A stretch of 64,000 bases of DNA, from assembly GCA_963829355.1 (NCBI GenBank), contig CAWHHZ010000022.1, forward strand, positions 1-64,000, read 5' to 3'. Within the stretch, counting starts at the first letter, position 1; every line of letters begins with the position of its first letter. The translations under genes and the position numbers were made by a program. The stretch comes from CAWHHZ01 sp963829355 (lineage in GTDB: Bacteria > Acidobacteriota > Thermoanaerobaculia > Gp7-AA8 > JAHWKK01). Positions 8,005 to 16,484 of the stretch are shown here, one piece after another. The notes beneath the pieces are model-generated. The model did no database searches. It saw only the letters and a program-made list of their open reading frames with translations, and was not told the origin of the DNA.

Positions 8005-9408
8005 TCAGTACGCGTTCTCGTGGTGAAAGCCGTGCCGCACGGTCAGAACGAGTATCTTCACGTCGAGCATCAGGGACCAGTTCTGGATGTAGTACAGGTC
8101 GTGCTCAATCCGGATGCGCATCGATGTGTTGCCGCGCCACCCGTGTACCTGCGCCCATCCCGTCATCCCCGCGCGCACCTTGTGGCGCAGCATGTAGTGG
8201 GGATATTCGGTGCGGAACTGCTCGACGAAATGCGGCCGCTCCGGACGGGGGCCGACCAGACTCATCTCCCCTTTCAGAACGTTGAACAGTTGCGGGAGCT
8301 CATCGAGTGACCAGGCCCGGATGATGCGCCCGATCCGGGTGCGGCGCGGATCTTCCTTCTCCGCCCAGACGGCGCCGGTCTCCCTCTCCGCATCGGCTTT
8401 CATCGATCGGAATTTGAGCATCTCGAATGGGATTCCGTCGAGGCCCATACGGGTCTGGCGGTAGAAAATCCCGCCGCGATCCTCGATGCGAATCACCAGC
8501 GCAATCAACAGCATCACGGGTGAGAAAACCAGCAGAGCGACGAGCGCGAACACGAAATCGAAGGCCCGCTTGAGAACGCGATTCCACCCGTCGAGCGGAG
8601 AGTCGGTCAGGTTGATGGTCGCAAGACCGTCGAGATCGTCAACCCTCGATCTCAGTGCCATGAACTGCATCAGATCGGGCACGACGTGAATCGACACGTA
8701 CTCCCGGGTGAGCCGGTCGAGAAGACGCATCGTCGCGAGTGAGGTCTCCTGCGGCATCGCGACGAAGACATGCTCGATCGCCTGTCTCCGTACGACGTCG
8801 ACCACGTCATCGACGTCACCGAGCCTCTCCGCTCCCTCGATACTCCGAGCGGAGTCGTGTGAGACGTAGCCGACGATCGACAGACCGAGCTCGCGATGAG
8901 AACGAATTCTTCTGACGACTGCCTGCGCGAGCTCCCCTCCTCCGACCACGAGAACCCGATCGAGACCACGCCCCGCACGAAACCGGCGCTCGACGATGAA
9001 GCGAAGCAGTGAGCGGCCAATGAGCACGAAAAGGATCTCGCACAAGACAAAGAGGCCAAGAGTTGCACGGGAGTAGGCCGTGTGACTGTCGGGGCGAATC
9101 CAGAGAAGGATGCCGGACAGGATGATCGTCGCGACGACCGACCCGATGATCACCGCCGCCCACTCCTCGGGGCCACTCTTTGCGGGCCGGAGACGGTAGA
9201 GCCCGTGCATCGCGAAGGTCAGAGGAAAGATCACGCAGACGAGCGGGAGAATGTATGCGTACACCTCCAGCTCCTGCTGTCCTTTCGTCACCGGAATCAC
9301 TTCCACGACGAAGCGCAGATAGTAGGCCGTCAGCAGCGCCACTGCGGATCCGATCACGTCGAACAGCAGATACGTCGTTGCGAGAGCCTTGTGCCTCCGC
9401 CCGATCAT
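8005..9408 (-). CDS. Undecaprenyl-phosphate sugar phosphotransferase (WcaJ/WbaP type)
   Basis: A 467-residue polytopic membrane enzyme that starts exopolysaccharide or O-unit assembly by moving a sugar-1-phosphate onto undecaprenyl phosphate. The N-terminal half has about four membrane helices and a central CoA-binding-like Rossmann region (VLVVGGGELAQAVVRRI). The C-terminal catalytic domain starts at KRAFDFVFALVALLVFSP and contains FYRQTRMGLDG, the KFRSM motif, SLDELPQLFNVLKGEMSLVGPRP and the ending typical of the family. Its start overlaps the stop of the GT4 gene by 4 nt (9405-9408), so the two are translationally coupled. The donor sugar cannot be read from sequence. Confidence 0.93.
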   Translation of the reverse strand: MIGRRHKALATTYLLFDVIGSAVALLTAYYLRFVVEVIPVTKGQQELEVYAYILPLVCVIFPLTFAMHGLYRLRPAKSGPEEWAAVIIGSVVATIILSGILLWIRPDSHTAYSRATLGLFVLCEILFVLIGRSLLRFIVERRFRAGRGLDRVLVVGGGELAQAVVRRIRSHRELGLSIVGYVSHDSARSIEGAERLGDVDDVVDVVRRQAIEHVFVAMPQETSLATMRLLDRLTREYVSIHVVPDLMQFMALRSRVDDLDGLATINLTDSPLDGWNRVLKRAFDFVFALVALLVFSPVMLLIALVIRIEDRGGIFYRQTRMGLDGIPFEMLKFRSMKADAERETGAVWAEKEDPRRTRIGRIIRAWSLDELPQLFNVLKGEMSLVGPRPERPHFVEQFRTEYPHYMLRHKVRAGMTGWAQVHGWRGNTSMRIRIEHDLYYIQNWSLMLDVKILVLTVRHGFHHENAY

Positions 9409-10493
9409 CGTTGAAACACCTCTTCGACCAGTATCGACTCCAGGGCCTTGATGAACGATGAGCGACTGAAGATCTTCGCCCGCTCCCGCAGTTCCTCTCG
9501 GGACCAGTCCGCCGACTCGGCCATGGACATCGCGGCCGCGAGAGATGCTGCATCGCCCGTCTCGAAGAGCAGTCCCGTTCGTCCCTCGACGATTGAATCG
9601 CTCACCCCCCCGATGCGGCAGCCGATGACGGGAGTCCCCGATGCCATGGCCTCGAGAGCCGTGATGCCGAAGTCCTCGACTCCGGGAATGATGAGGCTGC
9701 GGGCACGGCCCACCAGCCGTCGGAGCTCGCGGTCATCCACCCATCCACGAACCTCGACTCCAGCAGGCGCCTGCCGCGAGAGTTGTGCCCGCTGCGGGCC
9801 GTCACCGACAACGACGAGTCTTTTGCGTCCCAGAGCCGCTGCCTCGATCGCGAGATCGATCTTCTTGTACGGGACGAGGGCGGAGAGTACGAGATGGTAG
9901 TCGTCGCGTCCGTCCTCGAGAGGTTCGTCGAACCACGCCTCGTCCGCGAACGGGTGAACCACGATCGCGTCGCGCTCATAGTGCTCGCGGATCCTCTGCC
10001 GGACGAACTCGGAGTTCGCGATGAATCGGTCGACCCGGGTCGAGCTCGCGACATCCCAGCGGCGCAGCGCCGGAGCGATCGTCGACGCAGCGGCGCGAAC
10101 GAACGGGCGCGACACTGGAAAGTAGTCGTCGAAACGGTCCCAGATATAGCGCATCGGCGTGTGGCAGTAGCTGACGTGCGGAACGGTCCCGGTGTCCACT
10201 CCCTTCGCCACGCAGTGGCTCGAGGAGATCACCAGATCGAACCCGGCGAAGGACCATTGTTCGGCGGCGCGCGGGAAGAGCGGAAGGAGCCGCCGGTAGT
10301 CGCCTGCGCTTCGAGCGAAACGCTGGAGTGATGAGGTGTGGATCGTACGCTCCTCGATCCGCTCGGAGACGGTTCCCTCGAAGTGAAACAGTGTGAACAG
10401 CTCAGCCTGGGGCACGATCTCGAGGATTGCCTCGAGAACCTTCTCTCCGCCGCGCATCCCGGTCAGCCAGTCGTGCACCACCGCCACGCGCAA
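9405..10493 (-). CDS. Family 4 glycosyltransferase
   Basis: A 362-residue GT-B fold enzyme that probably adds a sugar to the lipid-linked precursor made by the adjacent phosphotransferase. The N-terminal domain opens VAVVHDWLTGMRGGEKVLE, a form frequent in exopolysaccharide GT4 enzymes. The C-terminal nucleotide-sugar domain holds VVVGDGPQRAQL and the conserved PGVEDFGITALEAMASGTPVIG segment with its E..G..E arrangement. The GTG at 10493 is the start; the first residues MRVAVVHDW begin the first beta strand. It forms an operon with the downstream sugar phosphotransferase (4-nt overlap) and probably the upstream small zinc-ribbon gene. Confidence 0.92.
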   Translation of the reverse strand: MRVAVVHDWLTGMRGGEKVLEAILEIVPQAELFTLFHFEGTVSERIEERTIHTSSLQRFARSAGDYRRLLPLFPRAAEQWSFAGFDLVISSSHCVAKGVDTGTVPHVSYCHTPMRYIWDRFDDYFPVSRPFVRAAASTIAPALRRWDVASSTRVDRFIANSEFVRQRIREHYERDAIVVHPFADEAWFDEPLEDGRDDYHLVLSALVPYKKIDLAIEAAALGRKRLVVVGDGPQRAQLSRQAPAGVEVRGWVDDRELRRLVGRARSLIIPGVEDFGITALEAMASGTPVIGCRIGGVSDSIVEGRTGLLFETGDAASLAAAMSMAESADWSREELRERAKIFSRSSFIKALESILVEEVFQR

Positions 10494-10543
10494 TCCGGAA
10501 AGGCTTTCGGTCGTGAGTCGTGGCCGGCCGTTGCGTCACCACC

Positions 10544-10729
10544 TCACTCATCGTCACGATCGGCACGGTTGCCAGGCGTGCTCTGGAACGGGTAGTCGCC
10601 ATCCCCAGCGCACTTCCGGCAGACGTGATCGTAGGCGAAAAACTCCTCCGGCGGTGTCTCGGCGAGACATCGCGTACAGAGATGGCGTCCAGTACGCTCA
10701 GGAAGACCTCTTTCGTTCGAGTCGTTCAT
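10544..10729 (-). CDS. Small zinc-ribbon protein upstream of the glycosyltransferase
   Basis: A 61-residue protein with two CxxC pairs, CTRC and CRKC, about 20 residues apart (HLCTRCLAETPPEEFFAYDHVCRKC region), consistent with one zinc ribbon. The ATG at 10729 gives the compact form; a GTG at 10747 would add six residues. It lies 50 nt upstream of, and in the same direction as, the GT4 gene. The family is not recognised. The regular cysteine spacing argues that it is a real gene rather than a chance frame, but it has no other support. Confidence 0.5.
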   Translation of the reverse strand: MNDSNERGLPERTGRHLCTRCLAETPPEEFFAYDHVCRKCAGDGDYPFQSTPGNRADRDDE

Positions 10730-10908
10730 CGTGCGAATCACCGGCACGATCCGTCGGTGATACGGATCGCGGAAGCCTGCCGTCCATTTCTATCACGGAG
10801 GTTACGGTATGGGCAGCGCTTCCTCAGTGAAATGGCCCGATCAGCGCAGTCATTCCGCCTAATGCGTCATGGGACGACGCGGTGCGTCGATGGGCATTCG
10901 AAGAAACT

Positions 10909-11010
10909 GTCATTCCGAAGGAGCGGCTTCATCGCGACTGAGGAATCTCTGGTTGGGCAGCCCGACGACGTTTCCCACCCCCAGATTCCTCGCTGCGCTT
11001 CGGAATGACA
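10909..11010. repeat. GTCATTCCGAAG-type intergenic palindrome
   Basis: Starts GTCATTCCGAAGGAGCGG and ends CGCTGCGCTTCGGAATGACAGG. The halves are inverted around a variable centre that contains GAGGAATCT and AGATTCCTC. This is a sequence variant ('GAGGAATCT') of the 'GAAGGATC' family; another variant is at 12592-12662. The rest of the 430-nt gap before the MFS gene holds only a heptamer repeat and its promoter. Confidence 0.65.
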
Positions 11011-11131
11011 GGCGCGAACGGCAGCCGCCGGATTCGGCGATGAGGGAGAACGACTGTTGAAAGATCGCGTGGAGTCAAGCTAGCCGTGAGTCGATATGCG
11101 GGTCACGTCGAGTCAGCCCGTACGCGATCCA

Positions 11132-11171
11132 TTCATCGTTCATCGTTCATCGTTCATCGTTCGAATACAAT
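11132..11171 (+). promoter_or_regulatory. Heptamer tandem repeat next to the MFS gene promoter
   Basis: Four full copies of TTCATCG plus a partial fifth occupy 11132-11163. A TACAAT -10-like hexamer follows at 11166-11171, 9 nt before the ATG at 11181. The repeats occupy the place where a -35 element and spacer would be, so a change in copy number could change promoter strength. Confidence 0.45.
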
Positions 11172-11180
11172 CCCCCCGGC

Positions 11181-12374
11181 ATGGCTGCACGAGAACCCCT
11201 CTTCACATTCCGTTTCATCCGTCTCTGGAGCTTCACGTTCATCACGTTCGTGACGGCGTTTCAGATCTTCCCGACGATGCCCTTCCGCATTCTGGAGCTG
11301 GGTGGATCCGAGAGCGAAGCAGGTCTGTTTCTGGCGATCTACACATGGGCCTCGGCGATCGCGGCGCCATTGACCGGAACAATCGCCGACCATGTCGGCC
11401 GAAAGCGTCTGCTGATCACGGCTGGCATCGCGTTCATCTTCTTCTCCTCGACCTACGCGTTCCTCACGTGGCTTCCGGCATTGCTGGTCGCGGGGTGTAT
11501 TCACGGAATCTTCTGGTCAGGGCTGCTCTCCGCGAGTGGTGCGATCGTCACCGAGATCGTTCCGGAGTCGCGCCGGACCGAAGGACTCGGCTATTACGGA
11601 ATGGCGCCAACTGCGGCAATTGCAGTCGCCCCGCTTTTCGGGCTCTGGATCTACCACCGCTACGGATGGATGACCCTCTGCGGAGGGATGGTCACGCTAT
11701 CAGTCGTCGTCCTGCTGCTGGCTCTGCAGGTACAGGGCGGGTCGGAACGCGCGCCCCACCCGTTTCCGCCGCTCCGCCAGCTCGTCGACTGGCACGTCAT
11801 CCTGAACTCGTCCGCGCTTTTCGTCCACGCATTCGGATACGGAGGGATCACGAGCTATGTCGCCATTCTCGCGGTCCGCAACCACATCGAGCCCTCGTCG
11901 ATCTTTTTCATCGTTTTCGCCATCTTCGTCATTCTGACGAGAATCTTCGTCTCCCCGATCGCTGATCGCTACGGGATCAAGGTCGTCCTCTATCCGTCGA
12001 TCCTGCTCGTCCCGATCGCAACGACAATCCTGGCAATGACCGACACACGTGGGGAGATGATCGCGGCAGCGGTACTCTTCGGACTCGGATTTGGCGGGCT
12101 CTACCCCGCCTTCATGACATTCGTCCTGACCCTTTCGGATCCCGACCGCCACGGCTCGACCTTCGGCAGCATCCTGTTCGCCGTCGACACCGGAATCGGA
12201 CTCGGCTCCCTCACGACGGGTTTCCTCGTTGAGCACTACGGGTTCGGCGCCGCCTTTGGACTGGCCACTGCGATCAGCATGCTCTCCCTCCCCTTGTTCC
12301 TGCTCACGGCGAGATTGCTGACACACCCGTCGAGACCGGCACGGCTGAAAGATGGGAATCGGGACAGTCGCTAG
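11181..12374 (+). CDS. Major facilitator superfamily transporter
   Basis: A 397-residue inner-membrane protein with about 12 predicted helices. The conserved loop between helices 2 and 3, GTIADHVGRKRLL (about residues 66-78), fits the MFS G-x-x-D-R-x-G-R-K motif, and a second-half equivalent SPIADRYGIKV is near 260. The short loops and length are typical of drug or metabolite efflux permeases, but the substrate cannot be read. The ATG lies 9 nt after a TACAAT hexamer, suggesting a leaderless or very short-leader mRNA. It is flanked on both sides by repeats and is probably a single-gene unit. Confidence 0.88.
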   Translation: MAAREPLFTFRFIRLWSFTFITFVTAFQIFPTMPFRILELGGSESEAGLFLAIYTWASAIAAPLTGTIADHVGRKRLLITAGIAFIFFSSTYAFLTWLPALLVAGCIHGIFWSGLLSASGAIVTEIVPESRRTEGLGYYGMAPTAAIAVAPLFGLWIYHRYGWMTLCGGMVTLSVVVLLLALQVQGGSERAPHPFPPLRQLVDWHVILNSSALFVHAFGYGGITSYVAILAVRNHIEPSSIFFIVFAIFVILTRIFVSPIADRYGIKVVLYPSILLVPIATTILAMTDTRGEMIAAAVLFGLGFGGLYPAFMTFVLTLSDPDRHGSTFGSILFAVDTGIGLGSLTTGFLVEHYGFGAAFGLATAISMLSLPLFLLTARLLTHPSRPARLKDGNRDSR

Positions 12375-12401
12375 TCGTTGGTCGTTAGTCGTTGGCAAGG
12401 C

Positions 12402-12662
12402 TGTCATCCTGAGCCGCCGGATCCCGCGAAGCGGGAGGAGGACGGCGAAGGATCGCGTACGGCATGACTCGACGTGAATTGCGGTGGAACCGAGGGCGAG
12501 TATGACGCCACGCGATCCTTCGACCGTCCCTTCGGCTTCGCTCAGGGCAGGCTTCCGCTGCGCTCTGGACTCCGGCGGCTGTCAATCGCGCCTGTCATTC
12601 CGAAGCGTAGCGAGGAATCTGGGTGGGTGGCATCGACTCGGCCCCCAGATTCCTCAGTCGCA
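12402..12662. repeat. Pair of GTCATCCTGAG-family intergenic palindromes
   Basis: One unit (12402-12548) starts GTCATCCTGAGCCGCCGG, with GAAGGATCGCG, GATCCTTCGACCGTCC and a CTCAGGGCAGG end. A second (about 12592-12662) starts GTCATTCCGAAGCGTAGCGAGGAATCTGG and carries CAGATTCCTCAG. Just before them, 12370-12393 holds three degenerate copies of AGTCGTTG/GGTCGTT. No gene is seen. Confidence 0.65.
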
Positions 12663-12748
12663 ATAAAGCAGCTCCTTCGGCTTGACAGTTTGTCCGAAAG
12701 TCAGACCGACCGCACGCGTCGACACGACCCGGCACGACGCCAGGAGCA

Positions 12749-13582
12749 TCACTCCCGGCGGGGCGCTATGCTCCCTGCCTTTCGCTGCGCCTCGTAGTCG
12801 AGCATCACGAATTCGGTAAACTCCTTCGAGCTCGGGGCGATCTCGTCGAGACGCTTCGAGATCTGGATGGCATCACGGGCACACTCCCAGTTGCCCATCT
12901 CGGCATGAAGCCGGGCAACCTGGAAGTACGGATAGTAGTCCACGAGCCACATCCCGTATGTACGGGCGCGCCGCTGTGGCTCCGGCCGCCTGACGATCGC
13001 TTCGAGAAGCTCCGCGAGCGCCTCGGGCTGGTCTCCCTCACGGTCCGACTGCAGCGCCTTCTCGTAGTGCTGATACCAGGGAGTGTCCCGAGGAGCCGGT
13101 TGAGGAACGGTGTCACACGCCGCGAGGATGTCGTTCCGCAGAGAGTTGAACTCATCCTCGCTGAGAATCTCCGGTCGCGCCCAGTGCTCACTCAGAACCG
13201 GACGGGCAGGAAGAGGACGGGAAGAGATTCCGGTCAGCAGAATACGCTGGGCCTCGAGAAGATGTCGACCGTACTCGCTCCTCTCCGCCACGCCCGCCTT
13301 CTCGGCCTTGTCCAGCTCGTCGCGAGCGCTGTCGAGCGAGCCGGTCATCTGATGCGCGAACGAGAGGAACAGATGCGGCGTGTAGTCGACATACTCGTAC
13401 GGGTCGAGCGGCACACTCAGCTCCGGTTCGGGTCGTAGTTCGAGAGCTCTTGAGAGCTCTTCGATCGCGGTAGAAGGATCGCCCGCCTCCACGGCTTTGA
13501 CACCCGCTTCGTAGTGCTGGAACCAGGCGCGATCCGTACCGCCAGACATCAGAAGCAAAGAAAGGAGCAAGCCGGCCATCAA
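12749..13582 (-). CDS. Secreted tetratricopeptide-like protein
   Basis: A 277-residue protein with a short N-terminal hydrophobic segment (MMAGLLLSLLLMSGG), likely a signal peptide. It has two related halves, each starting with a W[FY]QHYE..L/V helix (about residues 20-45 and 167-195). These are followed by TPR-type helical pairs such as 'AVEAGDPSTAIEELSRALELRPEPE' and 'SDREGDQPEALAELLEAIVRRPEPQ'. This indicates an internal duplication. A ribosome-binding site, GGGAGG, precedes the ATG. No catalytic motif is seen; a periplasmic scaffold role is only an inference. The downstream end abuts the palindromic repeats. Confidence 0.65.
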   Translation of the reverse strand: MMAGLLLSLLLMSGGTDRAWFQHYEAGVKAVEAGDPSTAIEELSRALELRPEPELSVPLDPYEYVDYTPHLFLSFAHQMTGSLDSARDELDKAEKAGVAERSEYGRHLLEAQRILLTGISSRPLPARPVLSEHWARPEILSEDEFNSLRNDILAACDTVPQPAPRDTPWYQHYEKALQSDREGDQPEALAELLEAIVRRPEPQRRARTYGMWLVDYYPYFQVARLHAEMGNWECARDAIQISKRLDEIAPSSKEFTEFVMLDYEAQRKAGSIAPRRE

Positions 13583-13693
13583 ATCCTCCCTGACCTCTCG
13601 ACTTCATCGGATCAAAATTCAGGATGGTCCGATTGTATTCGAATTTGCTGTCGCCTGTGGACTAAGATTTCATCCTGTAGCCGCCAACTCTGT

Positions 13694-14014
13694 CTACATG
13701 TCGACCGGCTCGAACGGCGCGAAGGGGAGCGTGGACTCCTCGAGGTGATTGAGCGAGACGTACTCGCATACTTCCGCAAACCGCTGCCACATCTCCGCGA
13801 CGGCCGGATTCTGATGGGCGGACTGAACGGCCGCTTCGGACTTCCACTCGAACACCTCGACGAGTGTTCCGTCCTTCGATCGCATCAGGTACGGTACACG
13901 ATCCGTGACGAGCCCCTCGGATCGAAGAGTCGGCACATGCTTTCGGACCTCTTCGAGCAGATGCTCCTCCCGGCCTTCCTTCGGGCGATAGCAGGCGATG
14001 ACGAACTGTCCCAT
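13694..14014 (-). CDS. Small dimeric alpha-beta barrel protein (antibiotic biosynthesis monooxygenase-like)
   Basis: A 106-residue protein beginning MGQFVIACYRPKEGREEHLLEEV. Its beta-alpha-beta pattern, the 'RSKDGTLVEVFEWKSEAAVQSAHQNPAV' segment and the 'MWQRFAEVCEY' helix are typical of the dimeric ferredoxin-like ABM/stress-responsive fold. The frame is open to 14173, but the upstream part is an intergenic palindrome. The ATG at 14014 has a GGAGG 10 nt upstream and is chosen. No substrate can be inferred, and some members of this fold are not enzymes. It lies between repeats, with no obvious partner. Confidence 0.65.
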   Translation of the reverse strand: MGQFVIACYRPKEGREEHLLEEVRKHVPTLRSEGLVTDRVPYLMRSKDGTLVEVFEWKSEAAVQSAHQNPAVAEMWQRFAEVCEYVSLNHLEESTLPFAPFEPVDM

Positions 14015-14095
14015 GACTTCGAGCCTCCACCGCAATGATAAACAAAAAGCCCGGGCACGATCACCGATGGCTCGGTGTAACCGCAGACACACGCT

Positions 14096-14219
14096 GTCAT
14101 CCTGAGCGCCAGCGAAGGATCGGGGGCGTCCTGACTGTCGCGTGATCCCCGCCCTGAGAGTCGGGACGTACAAGATCCTTCGACCGTCCTCCGCTGCGCT
14201 TCGGCGGCTCAGGATGACA
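14096..14219. repeat. GTCATCCTGAG-type intergenic palindrome
   Basis: A full-length member: GTCATCCTGAGCGCCAGCGAAGGATC, the internal words GTCCTGACTGTCGCG and AGAGTCGGGACGTAC, then GATCCTTCGACCGTCC and CGGCGGCTCAGGATGACA. It lies directly downstream of the last gene of the superoperon (aroF, stop at 14253), where it could act as a transcript 3' hairpin. Confidence 0.75.
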
Positions 14220-14252
14220 ACCGGGGTCTTTCAGAGCAGCCGGTGGCGAGCC

Positions 14253-15266
14253 TCAGATCGTGCGGCCGACGGCGGGGACGATGATCCTGAGCTCGTCCAT
14301 GAGACGCGCGAACTGGTCGGGGTAGAGCGACTGCGGGCCGTCGCATAGTGCCGCCTCGGGATTGTCGTGGACCTCGATCAGAACACCGTCCGCCCCGGCC
14401 GCAACCGCGGCTCGCGCCAGCGGCATGACCTTGTCTCTCCGGCCACTCGCATGCGAGGGGTCCGCGATGATCGGCAGGTGCGAGAGCTTCTGCACGACCG
14501 GGATCGCCGAGATGTCGAGCGTGTTCCTCGTGTAGGTCTCGAAGGTCCTGATTCCCCGCTCGCACAGAATCACTTCGTAGTTGCCCCCGTGCATGATGTA
14601 CTCGGCGGCCAGCAGCCACTCTTCGATCGTGGCCGACATGCCCCGCTTGAGGAGAATCGGCTTTCGTATCTTTCCGAGCGCGCTGAGCAGATTGAAATTC
14701 TGCATGTTTCTCGCGCCGACCTGAAGGATGTCGACATACTCCACCATCCCTTCGATCTGACCGAGCTCCATCACCTCCGACACGGTCGCCATCCCGAACT
14801 CGTCGCCCGCCGCCCTGAGCAGCTTCAATCCCTCGACGCCCATACCCTGGAACGAGTAGGGCGAGGATCGCGGCTTGTAGCCGCCACCACGAAGGATCTT
14901 CGCACCAGCTTTCGCGACACGCTTCGCCGTCTCGAAGACCTGCGCCTCGCTCTCGATCGTGCACGGCCCTGCCATCACGACGACCTCGGGGCCGCCGATC
15001 GAGACATCACCAGCCCGAATGACGGAATTCTCCTTGTGGAACGTCCGGCCGGCGAGTTTGAACGGTTCGGTGACTCGAACCACCTCCTGTACGCCGTCGT
15101 ACATTTCGAACTCGCGCGGGTCGACCCGGGTCATTTCGCCCACGACGCCGAGAACCGTCTGATGGGAGCCGGTCGAGCGATGGACATCGAATCCACGCTT
15201 CGTCAGCTCTGCCACGATTTTTTCGATCGCCTCGTCCGAGGCCTCCTGCCGCATCACGATCACCAT
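14253..15266 (-). CDS. aroF: 3-deoxy-7-phosphoheptulonate synthase (DAHP synthase)
   Basis: A 337-residue enzyme that condenses phosphoenolpyruvate and erythrose-4-phosphate, the entry step of aromatic amino-acid synthesis. An N-terminal ferredoxin-like regulatory domain (about 1-75) resembles Thermotoga-type DAHP synthases. The barrel follows with AGPCTIES, ILRGGGYKPRSSPYSFQG, QVGARNMQN, LLKRGM and DPSHASGRRD, which supply metal and PEP ligands. It is the last gene of the superoperon and overlaps the chorismate mutase gene by 7 nt. Placing the pathway entry enzyme at the end of the trp/his/aro operon ties precursor supply to the same control. Confidence 0.95.
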   Translation of the reverse strand: MVIVMRQEASDEAIEKIVAELTKRGFDVHRSTGSHQTVLGVVGEMTRVDPREFEMYDGVQEVVRVTEPFKLAGRTFHKENSVIRAGDVSIGGPEVVVMAGPCTIESEAQVFETAKRVAKAGAKILRGGGYKPRSSPYSFQGMGVEGLKLLRAAGDEFGMATVSEVMELGQIEGMVEYVDILQVGARNMQNFNLLSALGKIRKPILLKRGMSATIEEWLLAAEYIMHGGNYEVILCERGIRTFETYTRNTLDISAIPVVQKLSHLPIIADPSHASGRRDKVMPLARAAVAAGADGVLIEVHDNPEAALCDGPQSLYPDQFARLMDELRIIVPAVGRTI

Positions 15267-15583
15267 CGGATCAGCTCTCCCTTTTCTCTCTCGGCCGTCA
15301 GACGTTCGACACGCCGCGACTCGTCAATGATTCGCTCGAACAACCGCCTCATCGTTGCTGGTTCCAGTGGTCCGGCGGACCATCGCTCGACGTTACTGAG
15401 AACTTCCTTTTCACGCGTCGGCGAATAGATCGGCAGGTCGGCTTCCTTCTTCACGCGCCCGATCTCGATCGCGTACTGCGCACGCTGATTCAGCAACTTG
15501 ACGATGACCTCGTCGACCCGATCGATCGCATCGCGCAGCCGATCCATTTCACCGGTGATGTCATCGGACGATGATTGCTTCAT
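15260..15583 (-). CDS. aroQ: Chorismate mutase, AroQ class
   Basis: A 107-residue all-helical enzyme converting chorismate to prephenate, towards Phe and Tyr. The pattern LRDAIDRVDEVIVKLLNQRAQYAIEIGRVK (about 16-45), the following YSPTREKEVL and the C-terminal RLFERIIDESRRVE helix fit the AroQ fold with its conserved R, K, R and E/Q active-site residues. It overlaps trpA by 4 nt and aroF by 7 nt. AroQ and this kind of DAHP synthase often associate or fuse, so a regulatory complex is plausible but not shown. Confidence 0.92.
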   Translation of the reverse strand: MKQSSSDDITGEMDRLRDAIDRVDEVIVKLLNQRAQYAIEIGRVKKEADLPIYSPTREKEVLSNVERWSAGPLEPATMRRLFERIIDESRRVERLTAEREKGELIRW

Positions 15584-16380
15584 TCTGCCCCTCCTGCATT
15601 CAGGATAGAGCTCACGACTTCGGCCGCCCGGCTGGCAGCACCTTCGGCTGGACCACCGCCGATCGCGCGCACGATCGCGCTGCCGACGACGACCGCATCC
15701 GACCGGCTCGACAACGCTTCGTAGTGCTCATTCTTCGAGACGCCGAACCCGACCACCAGTGGCCGGCGCACCTGATCGCGAATCTCCTCCAGCCTGGCGA
15801 GAAGTTGTGGATCGAGATCATTCCGGGCTCCGGTCACACCAGTCGTCGATACGTAATAGATGAACCCATCGCTCATCCGGTCGACCAGGCGAATCCGGTC
15901 GCGTGACGACGTCGGGGAGAGCAGAAACACGAGTCCCAGCCCATTCCCATGGAGCTCTGCACGGAAGTCCTTTGCCTCTTCCGGAGGCAGATCCGTCACG
16001 AGCACCGAGTCGACACCCGCCGCCGCGCAGTCCCGTGTGACCTCCTTGAGTCCGTATCGCATCAGCGGATTGAGATAGGAGAATAGAATCAACGGGATCT
16101 CACTCTTCTCGCGGATCCGACGCGCAACGTCGAGACAGTCCCGCAGATTCGTTCCTCTGGAGAGCGAGCGCTGCGACGCTTCCTGAATCGTCGGACCATC
16201 CGCAATCGGATCGGAGAACGGAACGCCCAGCTCGATCGCGTCCGCCCCAGCCTCCTCGAGCGCCCCCACGATCTCAACAGTCGCATCGATCGATGGATCG
16301 CCACATGTCACGTAGGCGATAAATCCGCAGCGGGCTTCTTTGCGAAGACGCCTGAACAGCTTATCGACGCGCTTACTCAC
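15580..16380 (-). CDS. trpA: Tryptophan synthase alpha subunit
   Basis: A 266-residue subunit that cleaves indole-3-glycerol phosphate to indole and glyceraldehyde-3-phosphate, passing indole to TrpB. Catalytic Glu is in ELGVPFSDPIADGPTIQ and catalytic Asp in AYVTCGDPS. The phosphate-binding GFGVSK and VVGSAIV loops follow. The frame is open to 16488, but the upstream part is a repeat-like spacer. The GTG at 16380 gives the normal length and N-terminus (SKRVDKLFRRLRKEARCGFIAYVT). Its stop overlaps the aroQ start by 4 nt. A 104-nt gap separates it from trpB, unlike the overlaps elsewhere. Confidence 0.94.
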   Translation of the reverse strand: MSKRVDKLFRRLRKEARCGFIAYVTCGDPSIDATVEIVGALEEAGADAIELGVPFSDPIADGPTIQEASQRSLSRGTNLRDCLDVARRIREKSEIPLILFSYLNPLMRYGLKEVTRDCAAAGVDSVLVTDLPPEEAKDFRAELHGNGLGLVFLLSPTSSRDRIRLVDRMSDGFIYYVSTTGVTGARNDLDPQLLARLEEIRDQVRRPLVVGFGVSKNEHYEALSSRSDAVVVGSAIVRAIGGGPAEGAASRAAEVVSSILNAGGAE

Positions 16381-16397
16381 TGGGGCCTCCGGAACGC

Positions 16398-16470
16398 TGA
16401 CATCTCGCCTCCGGCGAGTGTCGGCGTCGTGAGGGCTTCCAAGCCCTCGCCTGCAAACGCGACAATCATC
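16398..16470. repeat. Hairpin-bearing spacer between trpB and trpA
   Basis: The only sizeable gap in the trp part of the operon (16381-16484) contains GAGGGCTTCCAAGCCCTC (an 8-bp inverted repeat, 16432-16449) and a CGCCTCCGGCGAG palindrome. It looks like an inserted dispersed repeat. No terminator T-run is present. Confidence 0.5.
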
Positions 16471-16484
16471 TCGACCGCGCCCAT

